This document shows, piece by piece, positions 46,548 through 58,201 of a stretch of DNA of 64,000 bases (position 1 is the first letter of the stretch; the number at the start of each line of letters is the position of its first letter). Under the pieces are notes generated by a model, which saw only the letters and a program-made list of their open reading frames with translations, did not search any database and was not told the DNA's origin. The DNA is from Bidens hawaiensis (Eukaryota > Streptophyta > Magnoliopsida > Asterales > Asteraceae): assembly GCA_021521415.1 (NCBI GenBank), contig JAIQDT010000190.1:868001-932000 (forward strand). The letters are read 5' to 3'. A program made the position numbers and the translations under genes.

Positions 46548-49500
46548 ATGGCTGGAAGAAACGCTGGACACGGACGTGGTAACATCAGCATGACTGCAGC
46601 TGAACTCCAAACTCTGCTGAATGACCATGTGGCGGCCGCTTTAGCCGCACACGTTCAGAATCAAACTGGGGGTCCAAATGGAACATGTACCTTCAAGAAC
46701 TACTTAGACTGCAAGCCCAGTACGTTTAAGGGCACTGAGGGAGCTATAGGCTTCCTGCGTTGGGCTGAGAAGGCCGAGTCGGCTTTTGAGATGTGTAACT
46801 GTCCCCCTGCCAGTAGGGTCAAATTCGCTGCTGGGACACTTGAGGATTCCGCCCTCACTTGGTGGAATTCGAACGTCCAGATCCTTGGATTGGAACTGGC
46901 TAACGCGATGAACTGGGAGGAGTTCAAAAACATGATGCGAGAGGAGTACTGTCCGAGGGAAGAAATTTCGAAGTTAGAGTCGGAGTTTTGGTCGTTGAAA
47001 ATGGTGGGTTCAGAGATTGAAGCCTACACTACTCGTTCGCACGAGTTGGCAGTGATGTGTCCGCGGATGGTGGATCCGCCGAGCAAGAGAATAGAGATGT
47101 ACATTGATGGGTTAGCACCACAGATTCAGGGTATGGTGACATCTTCCAGACCAGCCACGATCCAACAAGCGATCCGTTTGGCTCACAAACTGACGGATCA
47201 GGCTGTGACCCAGGGTGCGTTACCACCGAGGGGTTCGACTGTTAAAGCCCGTGACAACCCGAGTAATGACCACGTCAGCAACAGTAACAACAACAGCAAC
47301 CCGAACAGCGGGAAGAGAAAGTTTGACAACACCAGATCTTCATCCTCAAACCTCCCACCGCAACACCACTACCGTAAGCCCGAATTTACTCGGAGTTTCA
47401 ACACTCAGAATCACAACAACAACAACAACAACAACAACAACGGTAGCGGGCAGGTTTCGAGCGGATATGCTGGGAAATATCCAAAGTGCAACAGGTGCAA
47501 CTTTCATCATGTTGGTCAGTGTGACCGTGTCAAGTGTCAAAGATGCGGAAAGATAGGTCACCAAGCGAAGGAATGTAGAGAAGACCTTGCGGCGAAGGGT
47601 GCTCCTAAGCCACCGATGACGACTAAGGGATGTTTTGAATGTGGACAGGAAGGCCATTTCCGGAAGGATTGCCCCAAGCTGAAACATAATGACAACAATG
47701 GGGGCAATGGAAGTGGCAGTAACGGTGGAGGAAATGGCAAAGGAAGAGCGTTTGTGATTGGATCGGGTCAAGCCCGCAGAGATCCGCATGTGGTGTCTGG
47801 TAAGTTCCCCGTAAACGATTGTTTTGCTTCTGTTTTGTTTGACACTGGAGCTGATAGGAGTTTTGTGTCAAAGGCCTTTAGCCAACTTTTAAACCTTACT
47901 CCAACCCCGTTAGACGCTAAGTTTCCTGTTGAATTAGCTAACGGTAAAACTATAATAACAACTCATATATTTGCGGGATGTAAGTTGAAACTGTCAGGTC
48001 ATGTCTTTGACATCGACCTTATTCCTTTTACGCTTAGTAGTTTCGATGTCGTTGTCGGCATGGACTGGTTATCCGAGAACCGAGCGGAGATTATATGCCA
48101 TGATAAGATAGTCCATATTACCACCCCTTCCGGCGAGATCATTTTGGTCCGAGGCGAGAGAAGCGGCATGACCACCAGCGTCATTACCCTTATGAAGGCA
48201 CAGAAGTATTTACGAAAGGGTCATCCGGCAATTTTGGCGCAGATTGTTGAGAAACCCGCGGAGGAGAAACGAATTGAAGACATACCGGTTGTGCGAGACT
48301 TCCCGGAAGTTTTCCCGGAGGATTTGCCTGGACTCCCTCCTATTCGTCAAGTCGAATTCCAAATCGAGTTGACACCCGGTGCAGCACCCATAGCACGAGC
48401 CCCGTATCGGCTCGCACCGGCGGAACTTCAGGAGTTGTCCACCCAGTTGCAAGATTTGTTGGATAAAGGTTTTATCCGACCTAGCTCATCGCCATGGGGA
48501 GCCCCTGTCTTGTTTGTCCGAAAGAAAGACGGGACCTTCCGAATGTGCATCGACTACCGGGAGTTGAACAAAGTGACGGTCAAGAACCGTTATCCTTTAC
48601 CCCGAATTGATGATTTGTTTGACCAGCTTCAGGGATCGAGTTACTACTCGAAGATCGATCTACGATCCGGTTATCACCAGCTGAGAGTGCGCGAAGAAGA
48701 TATTTCAAAGACGGCTTTCAGAACACGGTATGGTCACTACGAGTTTTCGGTTATGCCTTTTGGCCTAACCAACGCACCAGCCGTATTTATGGATCTCATG
48801 AATCGAGTATGCAAGGCGTACCTCGACAAGTTCGTGATTGTTTTCATTGATGATATTCTCGTCTACTCCAAGAACGAGACTGACCACGAAGAGCACTTAA
48901 GGATAATTCTGGAACTGCTGAAGAAGGAACAACTGTATGCTAAACTCTCGAAATGTGAATTTTGGCTTCGCGAGGTTCACTTTTTAGGACATGTGATCAA
49001 CGAGAATGGTATCCATGTCGATCCCGGTAAGGTAGAGGCCATCAAAAACTGGGAAGCACCTAAGACTCCGACTGAGGTGCGACAATTCCTAGGACTGGCC
49101 GGCTACTATCGGCGTTTCATCGAGGGATTTTCAAAGATTGCTCAACCCCTCACCGCTTTGACTCACAAGGGCACTAAGTACAACTGGGGTGACGCGCAGG
49201 AATCCGCTTTTCAACTGTTGAAAACCAAGCTTTGTAGCGCCCCTATTTTAGCCCTCCCCGAGGGAACAGAAAATTTTGAGGTACACTGTGACGCATCTAT
49301 ACAAGGTCTCGGTTGTGTGCTGATGCAACTCGAGAAGGTTATAGCCTACGCCTCTAGACAACTACGGGTTCACGAGAAGAACTACACGACCCACGATTTG
49401 GAACTCGGAGCTGTAGTGTTTGCTCTTAAGATATGGAGGCATTACTTGTACGGTACCAAGTTTACCATTTACACCGACCACAAGAGTCTCCAACATATCT

Positions 49501-51164
49501 ACGATCAGAAGGAGCTGAACATGCGACAGCGTCGTTGGGTCGAGCTGCTTAAAGATTATGATTGTGCCATCAAGTACCACCCTGGCAAGGCCAATGTGGT
49601 GGCCGACGCCCTCAGCAGAAAAGAAACGGATAAACCCAGACGGGTGAGAGCATTGCAACTCACGATTCATGCCAGCTTACCCGATCAGATTCGCGATGCG
49701 CAACTGGAAGCTTTGAAAGATGATAATCTTCCATCGGAACTCATGCGGGGCATGAGCGAGCAACTTGAAACCAGATCGGACGGGGTCCGATATTTTGAGA
49801 ACCGGATTTGGGTTCCACGATACGGAGAGTTGAGAACTCTAGTGATGGACGAAGCTCACAAGTCCCGATATTCTATCCACCCTGGCTCAGATAAAATGTA
49901 TCATGATTTAAAGGAACTTTACTGGTGGCCGAACATGAAAGCCGACATTGCCACCTACGTGAGCAAATGCTTAACTTGTGCCAGAGTCAAGATAGAATAC
50001 CAGAAACCATCTGGTCTACTGCAACAACCGGAACTCCCAATGTGGAAATGGGAACACATCTCAATGGACTTTATTACGGGTTTGCCTAAGACACCGACGG
50101 GATGCGATACCATCTGGGTGATCGTTGACCGGTTGACTAAATCGGCGCACTTCCTAGCGATTAAGGAAACAGACAAAATGGAAAGACTGTCTCGTGTCTA
50201 CATGAAGGAAGTAGTGTCGAGACACGGAGTGCCTGCCTCGATCATTTCCGATCGAGATTCTCGTTTTACCTCACACTTTTGGAAGTCGCTGCAAAGCGCA
50301 CTGGGCACACGTCTCGATATGAGTACCGCATACCATCCTCAGACGGATGGGCAAAGTGAACGGACTATTCAGACCCTGGAGGATATGTTGCGTGCATGCG
50401 TCTTAGATTTCGGAAAAAGTTGGGAACCCCACTTACCCTTGGTAGAGTTTTCGTATAATAACAGCTACCACGCAAGTATTAAGGCAGCGCCGTTTGAAGC
50501 GCTGTACGGACGGAAGTGTCGATCACCACTCTGCTGGGCAGAGGTGGGTGACAGCCAAATCACTGGTCCGGAACTGGTACTCGAAACCTCGGAAAAGATT
50601 GTTCAAATCCGAAATCGCATGGCAGCAGCACGAGATCGCCAAAAGAGTTACGCCGACAAGCGCCGAAAACCTCTCGAATTTCAAGTAAACGATCGAGTGT
50701 TACTCAAAGTCTCACCTTGGAAAGGTGTGGTTCGCTTTGGTAAGCGAAACAAACTCAACCCACGGTATGTTGGTCCGTACCGGATAACTGAGCGCATTGG
50801 TCTGGTGGCGTACCGACTGGACCTACCAACAGAACTCAGTGGCGTACACGATGTATTCCACGTATCAAATTTGAAGAAATGCCTATCTGATGAAACCCAA
50901 GTAGTCCCTTTGGAGGAACTACAAGTTGATGAACAGTTACGGTTCATTGAGGAACCAGTCGAGGTTTTGGATTGGGAAACCAAAACGCTCAAACACAGCA
51001 AAATTCCAATCGTTAAGGTTCGTTGGAACTCGAGACGTGGACCGGAGTTCACGTGGGAACGCGAGGATCAGATGATGAAAAAGTATCCTCACCTTTTTGA
51101 AGGGCTAACCAAACACCGGAAACCGCGAAACCCGGCAAACCGTCAAACATCACCGGAGGTATGA
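46548..51164 (+). CDS. gypsy2 Gag-Pol polyprotein, intact, 1,538 aa
   Basis: Single open frame from ATG 46548 ([11 protein letters not shown]). Gag occupies residues 1 to about 300, including an Asn run from an AAC microsatellite. Three zinc knuckles follow at about 312-323, 329-342 and 361-374 ([14 protein letters not shown]). Protease DTGADRS is at about 431. RT has FIDDILVYS at about 765, with RNase H from about 905 ([13 protein letters not shown]). Integrase has the HHCC finger (about 1105-1145), then D at about 1172 (MDFITGLP), ISDRDSRF at about 1234 and [14 protein letters not shown] near 1269. A chromodomain-like tail ([16 protein letters not shown]) lies near 1490, which in chromoviruses steers integration to particular chromatin. 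All catalytic residues I looked for are present. Gag and Pol are fused without a frameshift, as in other plant chromoviruses. Compared with gypsy1 the order is identical, with no stops. Confidence 0.97.
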   Translation: MAGRNAGHGRGNISMTAAELQTLLNDHVAAALAAHVQNQTGGPNGTCTFKNYLDCKPSTFKGTEGAIGFLRWAEKAESAFEMCNCPPASRVKFAAGTLEDSALTWWNSNVQILGLELANAMNWEEFKNMMREEYCPREEISKLESEFWSLKMVGSEIEAYTTRSHELAVMCPRMVDPPSKRIEMYIDGLAPQIQGMVTSSRPATIQQAIRLAHKLTDQAVTQGALPPRGSTVKARDNPSNDHVSNSNNNSNPNSGKRKFDNTRSSSSNLPPQHHYRKPEFTRSFNTQNHNNNNNNNNNGSGQVSSGYAGKYPKCNRCNFHHVGQCDRVKCQRCGKIGHQAKECREDLAAKGAPKPPMTTKGCFECGQEGHFRKDCPKLKHNDNNGGNGSGSNGGGNGKGRAFVIGSGQARRDPHVVSGKFPVNDCFASVLFDTGADRSFVSKAFSQLLNLTPTPLDAKFPVELANGKTIITTHIFAGCKLKLSGHVFDIDLIPFTLSSFDVVVGMDWLSENRAEIICHDKIVHITTPSGEIILVRGERSGMTTSVITLMKAQKYLRKGHPAILAQIVEKPAEEKRIEDIPVVRDFPEVFPEDLPGLPPIRQVEFQIELTPGAAPIARAPYRLAPAELQELSTQLQDLLDKGFIRPSSSPWGAPVLFVRKKDGTFRMCIDYRELNKVTVKNRYPLPRIDDLFDQLQGSSYYSKIDLRSGYHQLRVREEDISKTAFRTRYGHYEFSVMPFGLTNAPAVFMDLMNRVCKAYLDKFVIVFIDDILVYSKNETDHEEHLRIILELLKKEQLYAKLSKCEFWLREVHFLGHVINENGIHVDPGKVEAIKNWEAPKTPTEVRQFLGLAGYYRRFIEGFSKIAQPLTALTHKGTKYNWGDAQESAFQLLKTKLCSAPILALPEGTENFEVHCDASIQGLGCVLMQLEKVIAYASRQLRVHEKNYTTHDLELGAVVFALKIWRHYLYGTKFTIYTDHKSLQHIYDQKELNMRQRRWVELLKDYDCAIKYHPGKANVVADALSRKETDKPRRVRALQLTIHASLPDQIRDAQLEALKDDNLPSELMRGMSEQLETRSDGVRYFENRIWVPRYGELRTLVMDEAHKSRYSIHPGSDKMYHDLKELYWWPNMKADIATYVSKCLTCARVKIEYQKPSGLLQQPELPMWKWEHISMDFITGLPKTPTGCDTIWVIVDRLTKSAHFLAIKETDKMERLSRVYMKEVVSRHGVPASIISDRDSRFTSHFWKSLQSALGTRLDMSTAYHPQTDGQSERTIQTLEDMLRACVLDFGKSWEPHLPLVEFSYNNSYHASIKAAPFEALYGRKCRSPLCWAEVGDSQITGPELVLETSEKIVQIRNRMAAARDRQKSYADKRRKPLEFQVNDRVLLKVSPWKGVVRFGKRNKLNPRYVGPYRITERIGLVAYRLDLPTELSGVHDVFHVSNLKKCLSDETQVVPLEELQVDEQLRFIEEPVEVLDWETKTLKHSKIPIVKVRWNSRRGPEFTWEREDQMMKKYPHLFEGLTKHRKPRNPANRQTSPEV

Positions 51165-51296
51165 ACTAAATTTCGGGACGAAATTTCTTTCTACTAGGGG
51201 ATGATATGACAAACTGAAAATTTTTCTTACTTTTTCAGACACTCATCACGACTTGACTCAAATTTTCGGGACGAAAATTCTTTAACATGGGAATGA
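51165..51296 (+). promoter_or_regulatory. gypsy2 3' untranslated hairpins and polypurine tract
   Basis: Two tandem versions of the same block: AATTTCGGGACGAAATTT...TAGGGGATGATATGAC (51170-51211) and AATTTTCGGGACGAAAATT...ATGGGAATGATGTGAC (51261-51302). Each has a perfect inverted repeat followed by a purine-rich tract. Only the second borders the LTR and must be the one used. The first looks like an older duplicate. Confidence 0.75.
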
Positions 51297-53973
51297 TGTG
51301 ACAATCGTCAATTTCAGGTTAACCTCGTTAACTCAACTCCGTAAATTCGAACTTTAAGATCGTTGAATCTATAACGCACACTTCATTACATTTAAACTAG
51401 GGTTTAAATGACGCTTAACACTTACTACATGTGTAGTCTTTCGGGATTTGCACCGAAACGCAAACGAGTTGACGCAAGCGATTGATAAATAAACGACAAA
51501 CGTCAAAACACTAATTATGTGATTATTATGTGTTAGGTATATGTGTGTTACTTGATTGTTATGTGGAATGTTAAACAAGAAACAAGAACTAATTAGTTTA
51601 GGCTAGAGATGTAACACTTGAAAGATTAGGGACTAGAATGTAACTTGATTATCTATAAATATAACCTTAACACTAAACCCTAACTTATTATTATAAACCT
51701 ACAACTCTAATCGGCCCTCCCCTTGCTCTTCTTGGCTGCCGTCCACTTTCACACACATATACACCATCAATTCAAGCCTTTGATTGAAGAACTAAGTGCT
51801 AGGAAGGTATATTTGATCATCCTTTACCTTCTTGTTGTTTGATTTTGATGTTTAATGGGTTAATTAAAAACCCTAGGCAGCCGATTTTCATGAGTATGTA
51901 TGAGTTAACATGATGGTTGTTAAATTCATGATGATTGATAACTAGTATTGATGTTGTTGCTTGATTGATTGTTGTCCTTGATTTGAATTAGAACACAAAC
52001 CCTAATCTTGTATGTATGGTGTGATTGATATGCATGGATAGTAGTTATAGTGTCTAGAGGGTTATATGGATGCATGATAGTTCATAGATTGTTATTATGT
52101 TGAGTTTTGATGTGAACAGATTCTGGACAGAATATATATATGATGTTTAACTGACTGTAACGAAGTGTAAACGTGAAAATTGATTGAGATTGTGGGTACT
52201 GCAGTAAACTAGGTTGAGTCTAGTTTCTATAAAGTATAAATTCGTAATTTTTGGATAAGTGGAAGTATACTTTTATGATTTTACAAAAATGTGATGCAAA
52301 GCTGAGCTGTTAGACCTGCTGTTAGGTTATGTTGTAAATATTATATCTCATGAACTACGAGACCAATTGGGTTGGTTCCACTTGTGGAAGTTGACTCACT
52401 GAGTTAGGAACCAAACCCAAGTGGTCTTGCATTTATTGGATTTTTCGTTTAACGGGAATTTCAAATAACATTCTGTTGCGCATGAATCTGACTGATATGA
52501 GTTTACTGTAGTGTTTTGATCATTATGAGCAATCTATATGGAATAAAAATAAGATAAAATATGTTCTGGAAACCTAAGATATGTATGCTTCTGTGGTAAT
52601 TTTTGGTGAATTAATTGAGACGTTATAATCGGTGAACTAGTGCAATCTTTCAAGTAGAAATTCTGTCATAACGAAACTAGCTGCTGAGTTGTATAGGAAT
52701 GCATGAAATATGATAGTTTTTATATAATTGTTGTATTTTGACCAAAATACCCTTGCGGGGAATAGTTGCTAGTTGATTGCCATGAATTGACCAAATTGCC
52801 CTTATGGGGAATAATTGCTAATAAGTATGTTATTAATACATGATACGAAAGTAATTGCTCACCCACGTATCGTATCACAATTGTACTTGTTTAAGTCACA
52901 CACGATTCACAAACGAAACACGAAATCTGTTACGTGCATAGGTATTATGTGCCGAGTCTAGAGACTCGTTAAACGTTCCGATACTTAGAAAATCTCTTTG
53001 TTATTTTAGAACGCTAGAGAGTTTTCTACGACGCGCATCACTTGGTGATCTAGATCGGATATTCTTCGCAAACAGTGAGTTCACTTACCCCACTCTTAAA
53101 CTGTTTTCAAACGTTTTTCACTTGGGGGAGATAACATACTCCGATAAACATATTTTCTGAGATAAACGCATATGAAAGATTTTGTTATAAATTATATATC
53201 ACTTGTAAAGGCTAAGCGGCATACATAACATTTGAAGTCCCACACATCGGACCGGTTAATATTTGGAATAGCGAGTCACTTTTGGGTAGTACTACTGGGT
53301 TTGACAAACCCCACCCGACGCTAAGCTCAACTGGAGGTTGAGTGGGTGTAAATTTTGGCTAACACTTACCATGGTCTGGAGGACCTGGTGACGGGCACTT
53401 GATAAACAGTCAGCTTCGGTCGCGAACCACTTAGCGATACTTGTTGTATAGATTAGCTACCTATCGATATATAATTTGACATAACACTATCTGGTAATGC
53501 AAAACACTTAAACGCTGTAACGAGGTTACACACTCAAACGTCGTAACGGGGTTACGCAACACTTAAACGTTGTAACGTGGTTACACACTCAAACGTCGTA
53601 ACGGGGTTACGCAACATTTAAACGTCGTAACGAGGTTACGCAAAACGCTAAACGATTTATCTTATTTTACTTGTGAACTCACCAACCTTGTGTTGACACT
53701 TTTAGTATGTTATTCTCAGGTAGCCGAGGCGGGCGCGCGGTTTAGGAGCATGCATTAATTGAAAACATCTTTACTCTGCAAACTTAATTTTAACATTTAC
53801 ATTTGGTTTTAAGTCGTCCTGCGTGACGCAACTTTTGAATTAAGGTTTTACGCTTCCGCACTTACTTTCATTTAAACGTTTTTCTTTGGTTTGGTTATAA
53901 CTAATGATTCCGATCCTGCCAGTTCACACCCTCTGACGGTAAAACTCCGTTAGTGGATTTTGAGGGTGTGACA
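51297..53973 (+). repeat. gypsy2 3' LTR
   Basis: 2,677 bp, collinear with 43086-45762, and followed by GTTAG (53974-53978), the target duplication. Confidence 0.97.
53510..53649. repeat. Tandem repeat with 55-bp dimer in gypsy2 3' LTR
   Basis: Same array as at 45299-45438, with no unit gained or lost between the LTRs. Confidence 0.92.
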
Positions 53974-55094
53974 GTTAGTCATAAACTACAAACCTAAAAT
54001 AGAGTTTTAAAATGGATTAGGTATCCTATACCTAATAAAAAAAGATTTATAAGATAGGTTGCATGACACAATTATATTTTCTAAATTTGATTTAAAATCT
54101 GGATATTGGCATATTCAAACAAATGAAAAAGATAGGTATAAGACTGCATTTACAGTTCCAATAGGACATTACGAATGGAAGGTAATGCCATTTGGGTTAA
54201 AAAATGCCCCTAGTGAATTCCAAAATATAATGAATGATATTTTTATTCCTTATTGTGATTTCATAATTGTTTATATTGATGATATTCTAGTATTCTCAAA
54301 AGAGATTGAGATACATTTTAAACATTTAGAAAATTTTAAAAATATAATAATAAAAAATGGTTTAGTTATATCTAGGCCAAAAATGATGCTTTTTCAAACT
54401 AATGTTAGATTTTTAGGACATAATATTGAAAAGGGAAATATAATTTCAATAAATAGAAGTATTGAATTTGCTTCTAAATTTCCTAATGAAATAACTGATA
54501 AAACTCAGTTACAAAGATTTTTAGGAAGTCTAAATTATATTTCTCCTTATTATAAAAATTTAGCAGAAGACACAACTGTTTTATATGACAGATTAAAGAA
54601 AAGTCATCCGCCTTGGTCATAAATTCATACTAAGGCTATTCAAAAATCAAACAAAATGTAAAAAATCTACCTTTCTTAATGATAGCAAATCCAAACTGGG
54701 AAAAGGTAATTGAAACAGATATCAGTGATATTGGCTATGGAGGTATGTTAAAACAAATATCTCCTAATGATAAAAAAGAATATTTGGTTAGATTCCATTT
54801 AGGAAAATGGAATAATAGCCAGAGAAATTATGCAAATGTTGCTAAAGAAATATTAGCAATAGTAAAATGTGTTTTAGAATTTCAAGATGATTTATATAAT
54901 CAAAAGTTTTTAATAAAAACTGATTGTCAAACATCAAAATATATGTTTAATAAGATTTTAAACATGATGTTTCAAAACAAATGTTTGCAAGGTGGCAATC
55001 TCATTTAGCCCCTTTTGATTTCGAAATAACATACAAAAAAGGTACAGACAATAGTCTGCATGATTTTTTAACAAGAGAATATTTAAATGGATAA
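53974..55094 (+). pseudogene. Pararetrovirus RT (catalytic part) and RNase H
   Basis: Continues the RT domain broken at 43085; with one GTTAG removed the reading frame across the join is open for about a dozen codons before a TAA. The open part 54059-54622 has FDLKSGYWHIQ, MPFGLKNAP and the catalytic YIDDILVFS (YIDD at 54272-54283). RNase H follows (54679-55008: ETDISDIGYGGML, NYANVAKEILAI) and ends in another frame at 55092-55094. Breaks: stops near 54014 and 54048, a stop at 54620-54622, and a frameshift near 54990. RT and RNase H copy the pregenomic RNA into DNA in this family. This copy cannot. Confidence 0.9.
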
Positions 55095-55320
55095 TTATAT
55101 TATTTCTCTAATAACAATTATATTAATAATTGCAGGAATTACTTTGGGAATCAAAGGTCCCTTGAAATTCATATATAATAATATTCAAATTGAGAAAGAA
55201 AAATTGGAAGTCCTAATAAGGGCAAGACATCATAGAATCTATGATCTTATAAATGATATATATTTACTAGAGAGAACTAAAGTACTATCAGAAAATTTTA
55301 CAATATTACGTAATTATTAG
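55087..55320 (+). CDS. Small ORF with N-terminal membrane segment, overlapping ORF1 end
   Basis: 77 codons, intact. The ATG lies in the last codons of the RNase H frame: the two frames overlap by 8 bases (ATGGATAA) and differ by one, an arrangement typical of linked translation. The N-terminus has a hydrophobic stretch (YIISLITIILIIAGITLGI, residues 4-22). The rest is charged and helical (IEKEKLEVLIRARHHRIYDL). ORF2 starts 67 bases later. I do not recognise a family. It may be a genuine small viral protein, but survival over only 77 codons is not proof of selection. Confidence 0.5.
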   Translation: MDNYIISLITIILIIAGITLGIKGPLKFIYNNIQIEKEKLEVLIRARHHRIYDLINDIYLLERTKVLSENFTILRNY

Positions 55321-55387
55321 AATCGTTTAGAGATTCTTAAAGAAAAAGAGAAAATAATCTCTTCAGCTTGATTTTATATTTTTAGTA

Positions 55388-56815
55388 ATGTACCCTTATG
55401 ATAGGGGAAGAGCCTTCTACTCTAATAGAGGAAGGAGAAGAGATCGTGGTGGTGATAGAGTTTTAGGGCAAATTGCTCATCAAAGGCTAATAGCCGCTAA
55501 TATTGCTTCCATCTCTAGTAATACAAGAGGAAATGATAATGAAGATCCTTTATACAAGTAATTTTTAGCTTATAAAGCTAAAAAAGGAAAGGATAATAAA
55601 TCCTATGCTAATTTAATTTCAGAGGAGTCTGATGAAGGCTTCTATGAACAAAATACAAACAAGGAGATTATATTGCTCCTAGAAAATAAAGATCTTTGAT
55701 AGAAAGATCAACCATGGACCTTAATGACAATGTACCTAGATACAGGATCATATCCTGCTGCTACATATAAGCAGAGACATTTTTATGAGAATATTCTCAG
55801 AGTCACAGCATCCTGTGAATTTACTCATTACATGGCTGGTAATACCCAAGCCTATAATTTTAGTAAAGTAATAATCAAACAGATCATATCTGTAGAAGAA
55901 TGGGAAACATCTCCTCTAAAAGATAGAGAGATGCAACATCCCGAATCAAAATCTTTGATTAAATTCAATTATTGGGATTATATCGAGGCATTTCATAAAG
56001 CCTTTTATTATGAAAATTCAAAACAAAAACATTCTTGGTTTTTCAAAATTTGTCCAGAAGTTTAGAAACAGGACATCCCAAATTGGGTTTACAAATGGTG
56101 GTTATCATATGGTCCCTCGGTAAAAATTTTACCTAAACCTTTTAAAGGTTATTTTTATCAATGGGAAGAAATTTCTCCCACTTTAATTGATTGTAAACAT
56201 GAAAAAATTGCAATAGAAGGAATGTCTTTATTGCATTATTTTGCTCAATTTGGAATTCCATGGATCTGGAAATGGTCTCCAGAGTTTGGTTATACTACTC
56301 AAAATATTCCATGCTTAAGAAGAATCTTCTTTACAAAATTTTGGAAAAAAATGCTTCAAAAAGATGATAAAGGCACTCTTGAATGTCAAGTGACAATAGA
56401 TAAAATTCAATTTACTATTGAGTTATATTCTAAACAAATTAGACTGCAAAATCAAAGGGAATCTCCCAGTCCGTTCCATGAAATTTCAAGGAGGATAAAG
56501 ATGTAGAGACAAGATCAAGTCTCAAAAAATCAAATGGTTGCTCGATACTTAGAAGAAGTCAAGAAGGTTTTAATTGAAAATCTATATCCTGATCATACTT
56601 CAGATATGTCTACAAATTATTTAGGTGAAGAAGATGATGTTCTTCAAGATTCACAAGACCCTTATGATGGGGAAGAAGATATTCCGGATGAAGTTATTCT
56701 GGAAAGCATGCTTGAGAATCTCAAGAAATCAGTGACAGATACTGTCACAAGTAAAGACAAAGAAGAGAGACAGATAAGTGGCTCAAATAATTTCATGGTG
56801 GGCCAGAGAAGATAG
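55388..56815 (+). pseudogene. Pararetrovirus ORF2, right copy, five in-frame stops and no frameshift
   Basis: One continuous frame of 475 codons from ATG 55388 (MYPYDRGRAFYSNRGRRRD, an Arg/Gly-rich start) to the stop at 56813, interrupted only by TAA 55559, TGA 55697, TAG 55700, TAG 56063 and TAG 56504. The middle is rich in Trp, Phe and Tyr (WDYIEAFHKAFYYEN, then IPNWVYKWWLSYGPS and PWIWKWSPEFGY). The C-terminus is acidic (EEDDVLQDSQDPYDGEED). The domain recurs at 38131-38880. The product class is that of the conserved ORF of unknown role downstream of RT in some endogenous caulimovirids (inference). Comparison of the copies shows CAG in the left one where the right has TAG at 56504, and the reverse at 56069 (CAG) against TAG in the left copy. 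Confidence 0.8.
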
Positions 56816-56940
56816 CAGCTGGCTCAAATAATGGAAGACATAATAATGTCTACTTTTGACTAATATAAACATTATACTGTTTGCTTTTTGAAAATTTCAG
56901 TCGAATAATTGATGTATAATTATTATTGTACTACTTTGTT

Positions 56941-57075
56941 TCTCTTTTATCCCTGGACTCACTCTATATATGGAGCCAGAGATTTCAGTTATATGCACCG
57001 AAAAAATTTGTAATTTTCTCTAGCTACTCTTTGTATAATATTATGAAGAATAATAAAATCTGTGCCGACTGAAGT
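56941..57075 (+). promoter_or_regulatory. Pararetrovirus promoter and poly(A) signal
   Basis: Downstream of ORF2, ACTCTATATATGGAGCC (TATATA 56965-56970) is a caulimovirid-style core promoter. About 80 bases later AATAATAAAATC (57045-57056) supplies a poly(A) signal. A transcript starting near 57000 and ending about 20 bases after the signal in the next round gives the terminally redundant pregenomic RNA of this family. Viral sequence seems to stop shortly after. No primer site is seen. Confidence 0.6.
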
Positions 57076-58201
57076 TTTATTTTGGAGCGTTCTTCAAGTG
57101 TTCTTCATTTTAAGGTTAGTAATTCTATACTTAGCCTTATGATAGGCTAAATTATTCTGTGTTCAATCAATCCATGACAAAGTTATAAATTATGACTCAT
57201 ATAAAAAAAAACTTTTTAAATCTATGTTGAATGTTTTAAGATTGGTTACATATTAGACAGGCGAATTAACAGCATAGTGGTCGAATTATGGCAGCCCGTT
57301 GTTAAGCCGTAAAGAAAGGCGTTTGTTTAGGGAGCAGGCCTGTACTGATCTTGTGCTGATAATCTTGCCAGTCGAAGTTTGTGTAAAATCTAATCCATTG
57401 GTCTGTTATTCAGGCATATGGATTATAAAGTTTTTTGAAAATAATTTTCTAAGTTCCAGGCTTCGTATTTTAGTATATTATTTCGTATTTTATTTTATGG
57501 TTTTCTCTTATCCATATAAAGGTCCTGCCTTTTTATGAAGAACAGTTTAAAACATGTCTACAAATTTTGTATGAGCAAGTTTCAAACACTTCATCATTAT
57601 AATGTACACCAAATACTTCATAATAATACACATATGTACAAACAAAACAATTACTAACTATACACATATGTATAAGATACACAAACTACAATTACCATAA
57701 CAAGTGATCAATGATATACATATTTACTAACAATTTTCAACCTTATAACCTGCTACTCATCATACAATAAGTACAATATACAAAAGCTACAAGTACAAAA
57801 CACGAACTTATTATACATATATATACAAACAGAACAATTGCTAACTATACACATGTGTATAACAGACACATGCTACAATTACCATTCACAATAACAATTG
57901 ATCGTTACACATATATGTACAAACACTTTTTAACCTTATAATGGCTACTCATAATTCAAATACCTAAAATATGAAGTATATGTAAATCATTAAAACAAAT
58001 CGGTGCGAAATTGAATGCAACTGAAAGTCAAATCGAGTTTAATTTGAAACCAAATGTATACTATAATAATACAACAGAGATTCCAATTGTCAATTTCTTT
58101 CAAGCATCATGAGTAGAGTGAGCCCTAAACCTAATTTTACCATACAAAATGTAAAACTGAAAGCAAAACATGAAATGTACGAAATTGGGAGACTGTAAGT
58201 T
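57076..58201. repeat. AT-rich region with two ~188-bp diverged repeats
   Basis: 57605-57960 holds two units, each with ATACAAACA(A/G)AACAATT(A/G)CTAA, ACTATACACAT and CCTTATAA, starting near 57640 and 57828. They resemble the motifs at 35111-35646. The open frame at 57299-57538 has no motif and is not called. Confidence 0.5.

Larger units (their letters stand above)
43086..53973 (+). mobile_element. gypsy2: intact, very young Ty3/gypsy chromovirus-type retrotransposon
   Basis: 10,888 bp. 5' LTR 43086-45762, primer site 45765-45785, pre-gag ORFs 45939-46547, Gag-Pol 46548-51164, polypurine tract up to 51296, 3' LTR 51297-53973, target duplication GTTAG (43081-43085 and 53974-53978). The LTRs are equal in length (2,677 bp). 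Reading them side by side I noticed two substitutions (C/T near 43931, G/C near 45650 and their partners). With an assumed rate of 1.3e-8 per site per year that is some tens of thousands of years. A complete polyprotein and all cis signals make it a candidate for an active element. A C-terminal chromodomain-like motif and long LTRs point to the Tekay/Del group. Confidence 0.97.
38131..57075 (+). mobile_element. Endogenous caulimovirid (plant pararetrovirus), split by gypsy2
   Basis: Viral blocks at 38131-43085 and 53974-57075, strongly AT-rich compared with neighbours. Order: ORF2 fragment, movement protein, unassigned linker, coat protein with zinc knuckle, coiled coil, protease, RT, RNase H, small membrane ORF, ORF2, promoter and poly(A) signal. 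No integrase or LTRs, as expected for Caulimoviridae. The domain order with a separate ORF2 downstream resembles florendoviruses; that assignment is an inference. Every large frame is broken by stops or frameshifts, so this is a dead genomic relic. It begins abruptly against copia2 and lacks a recognisable leader with a primer site. Confidence 0.88.
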
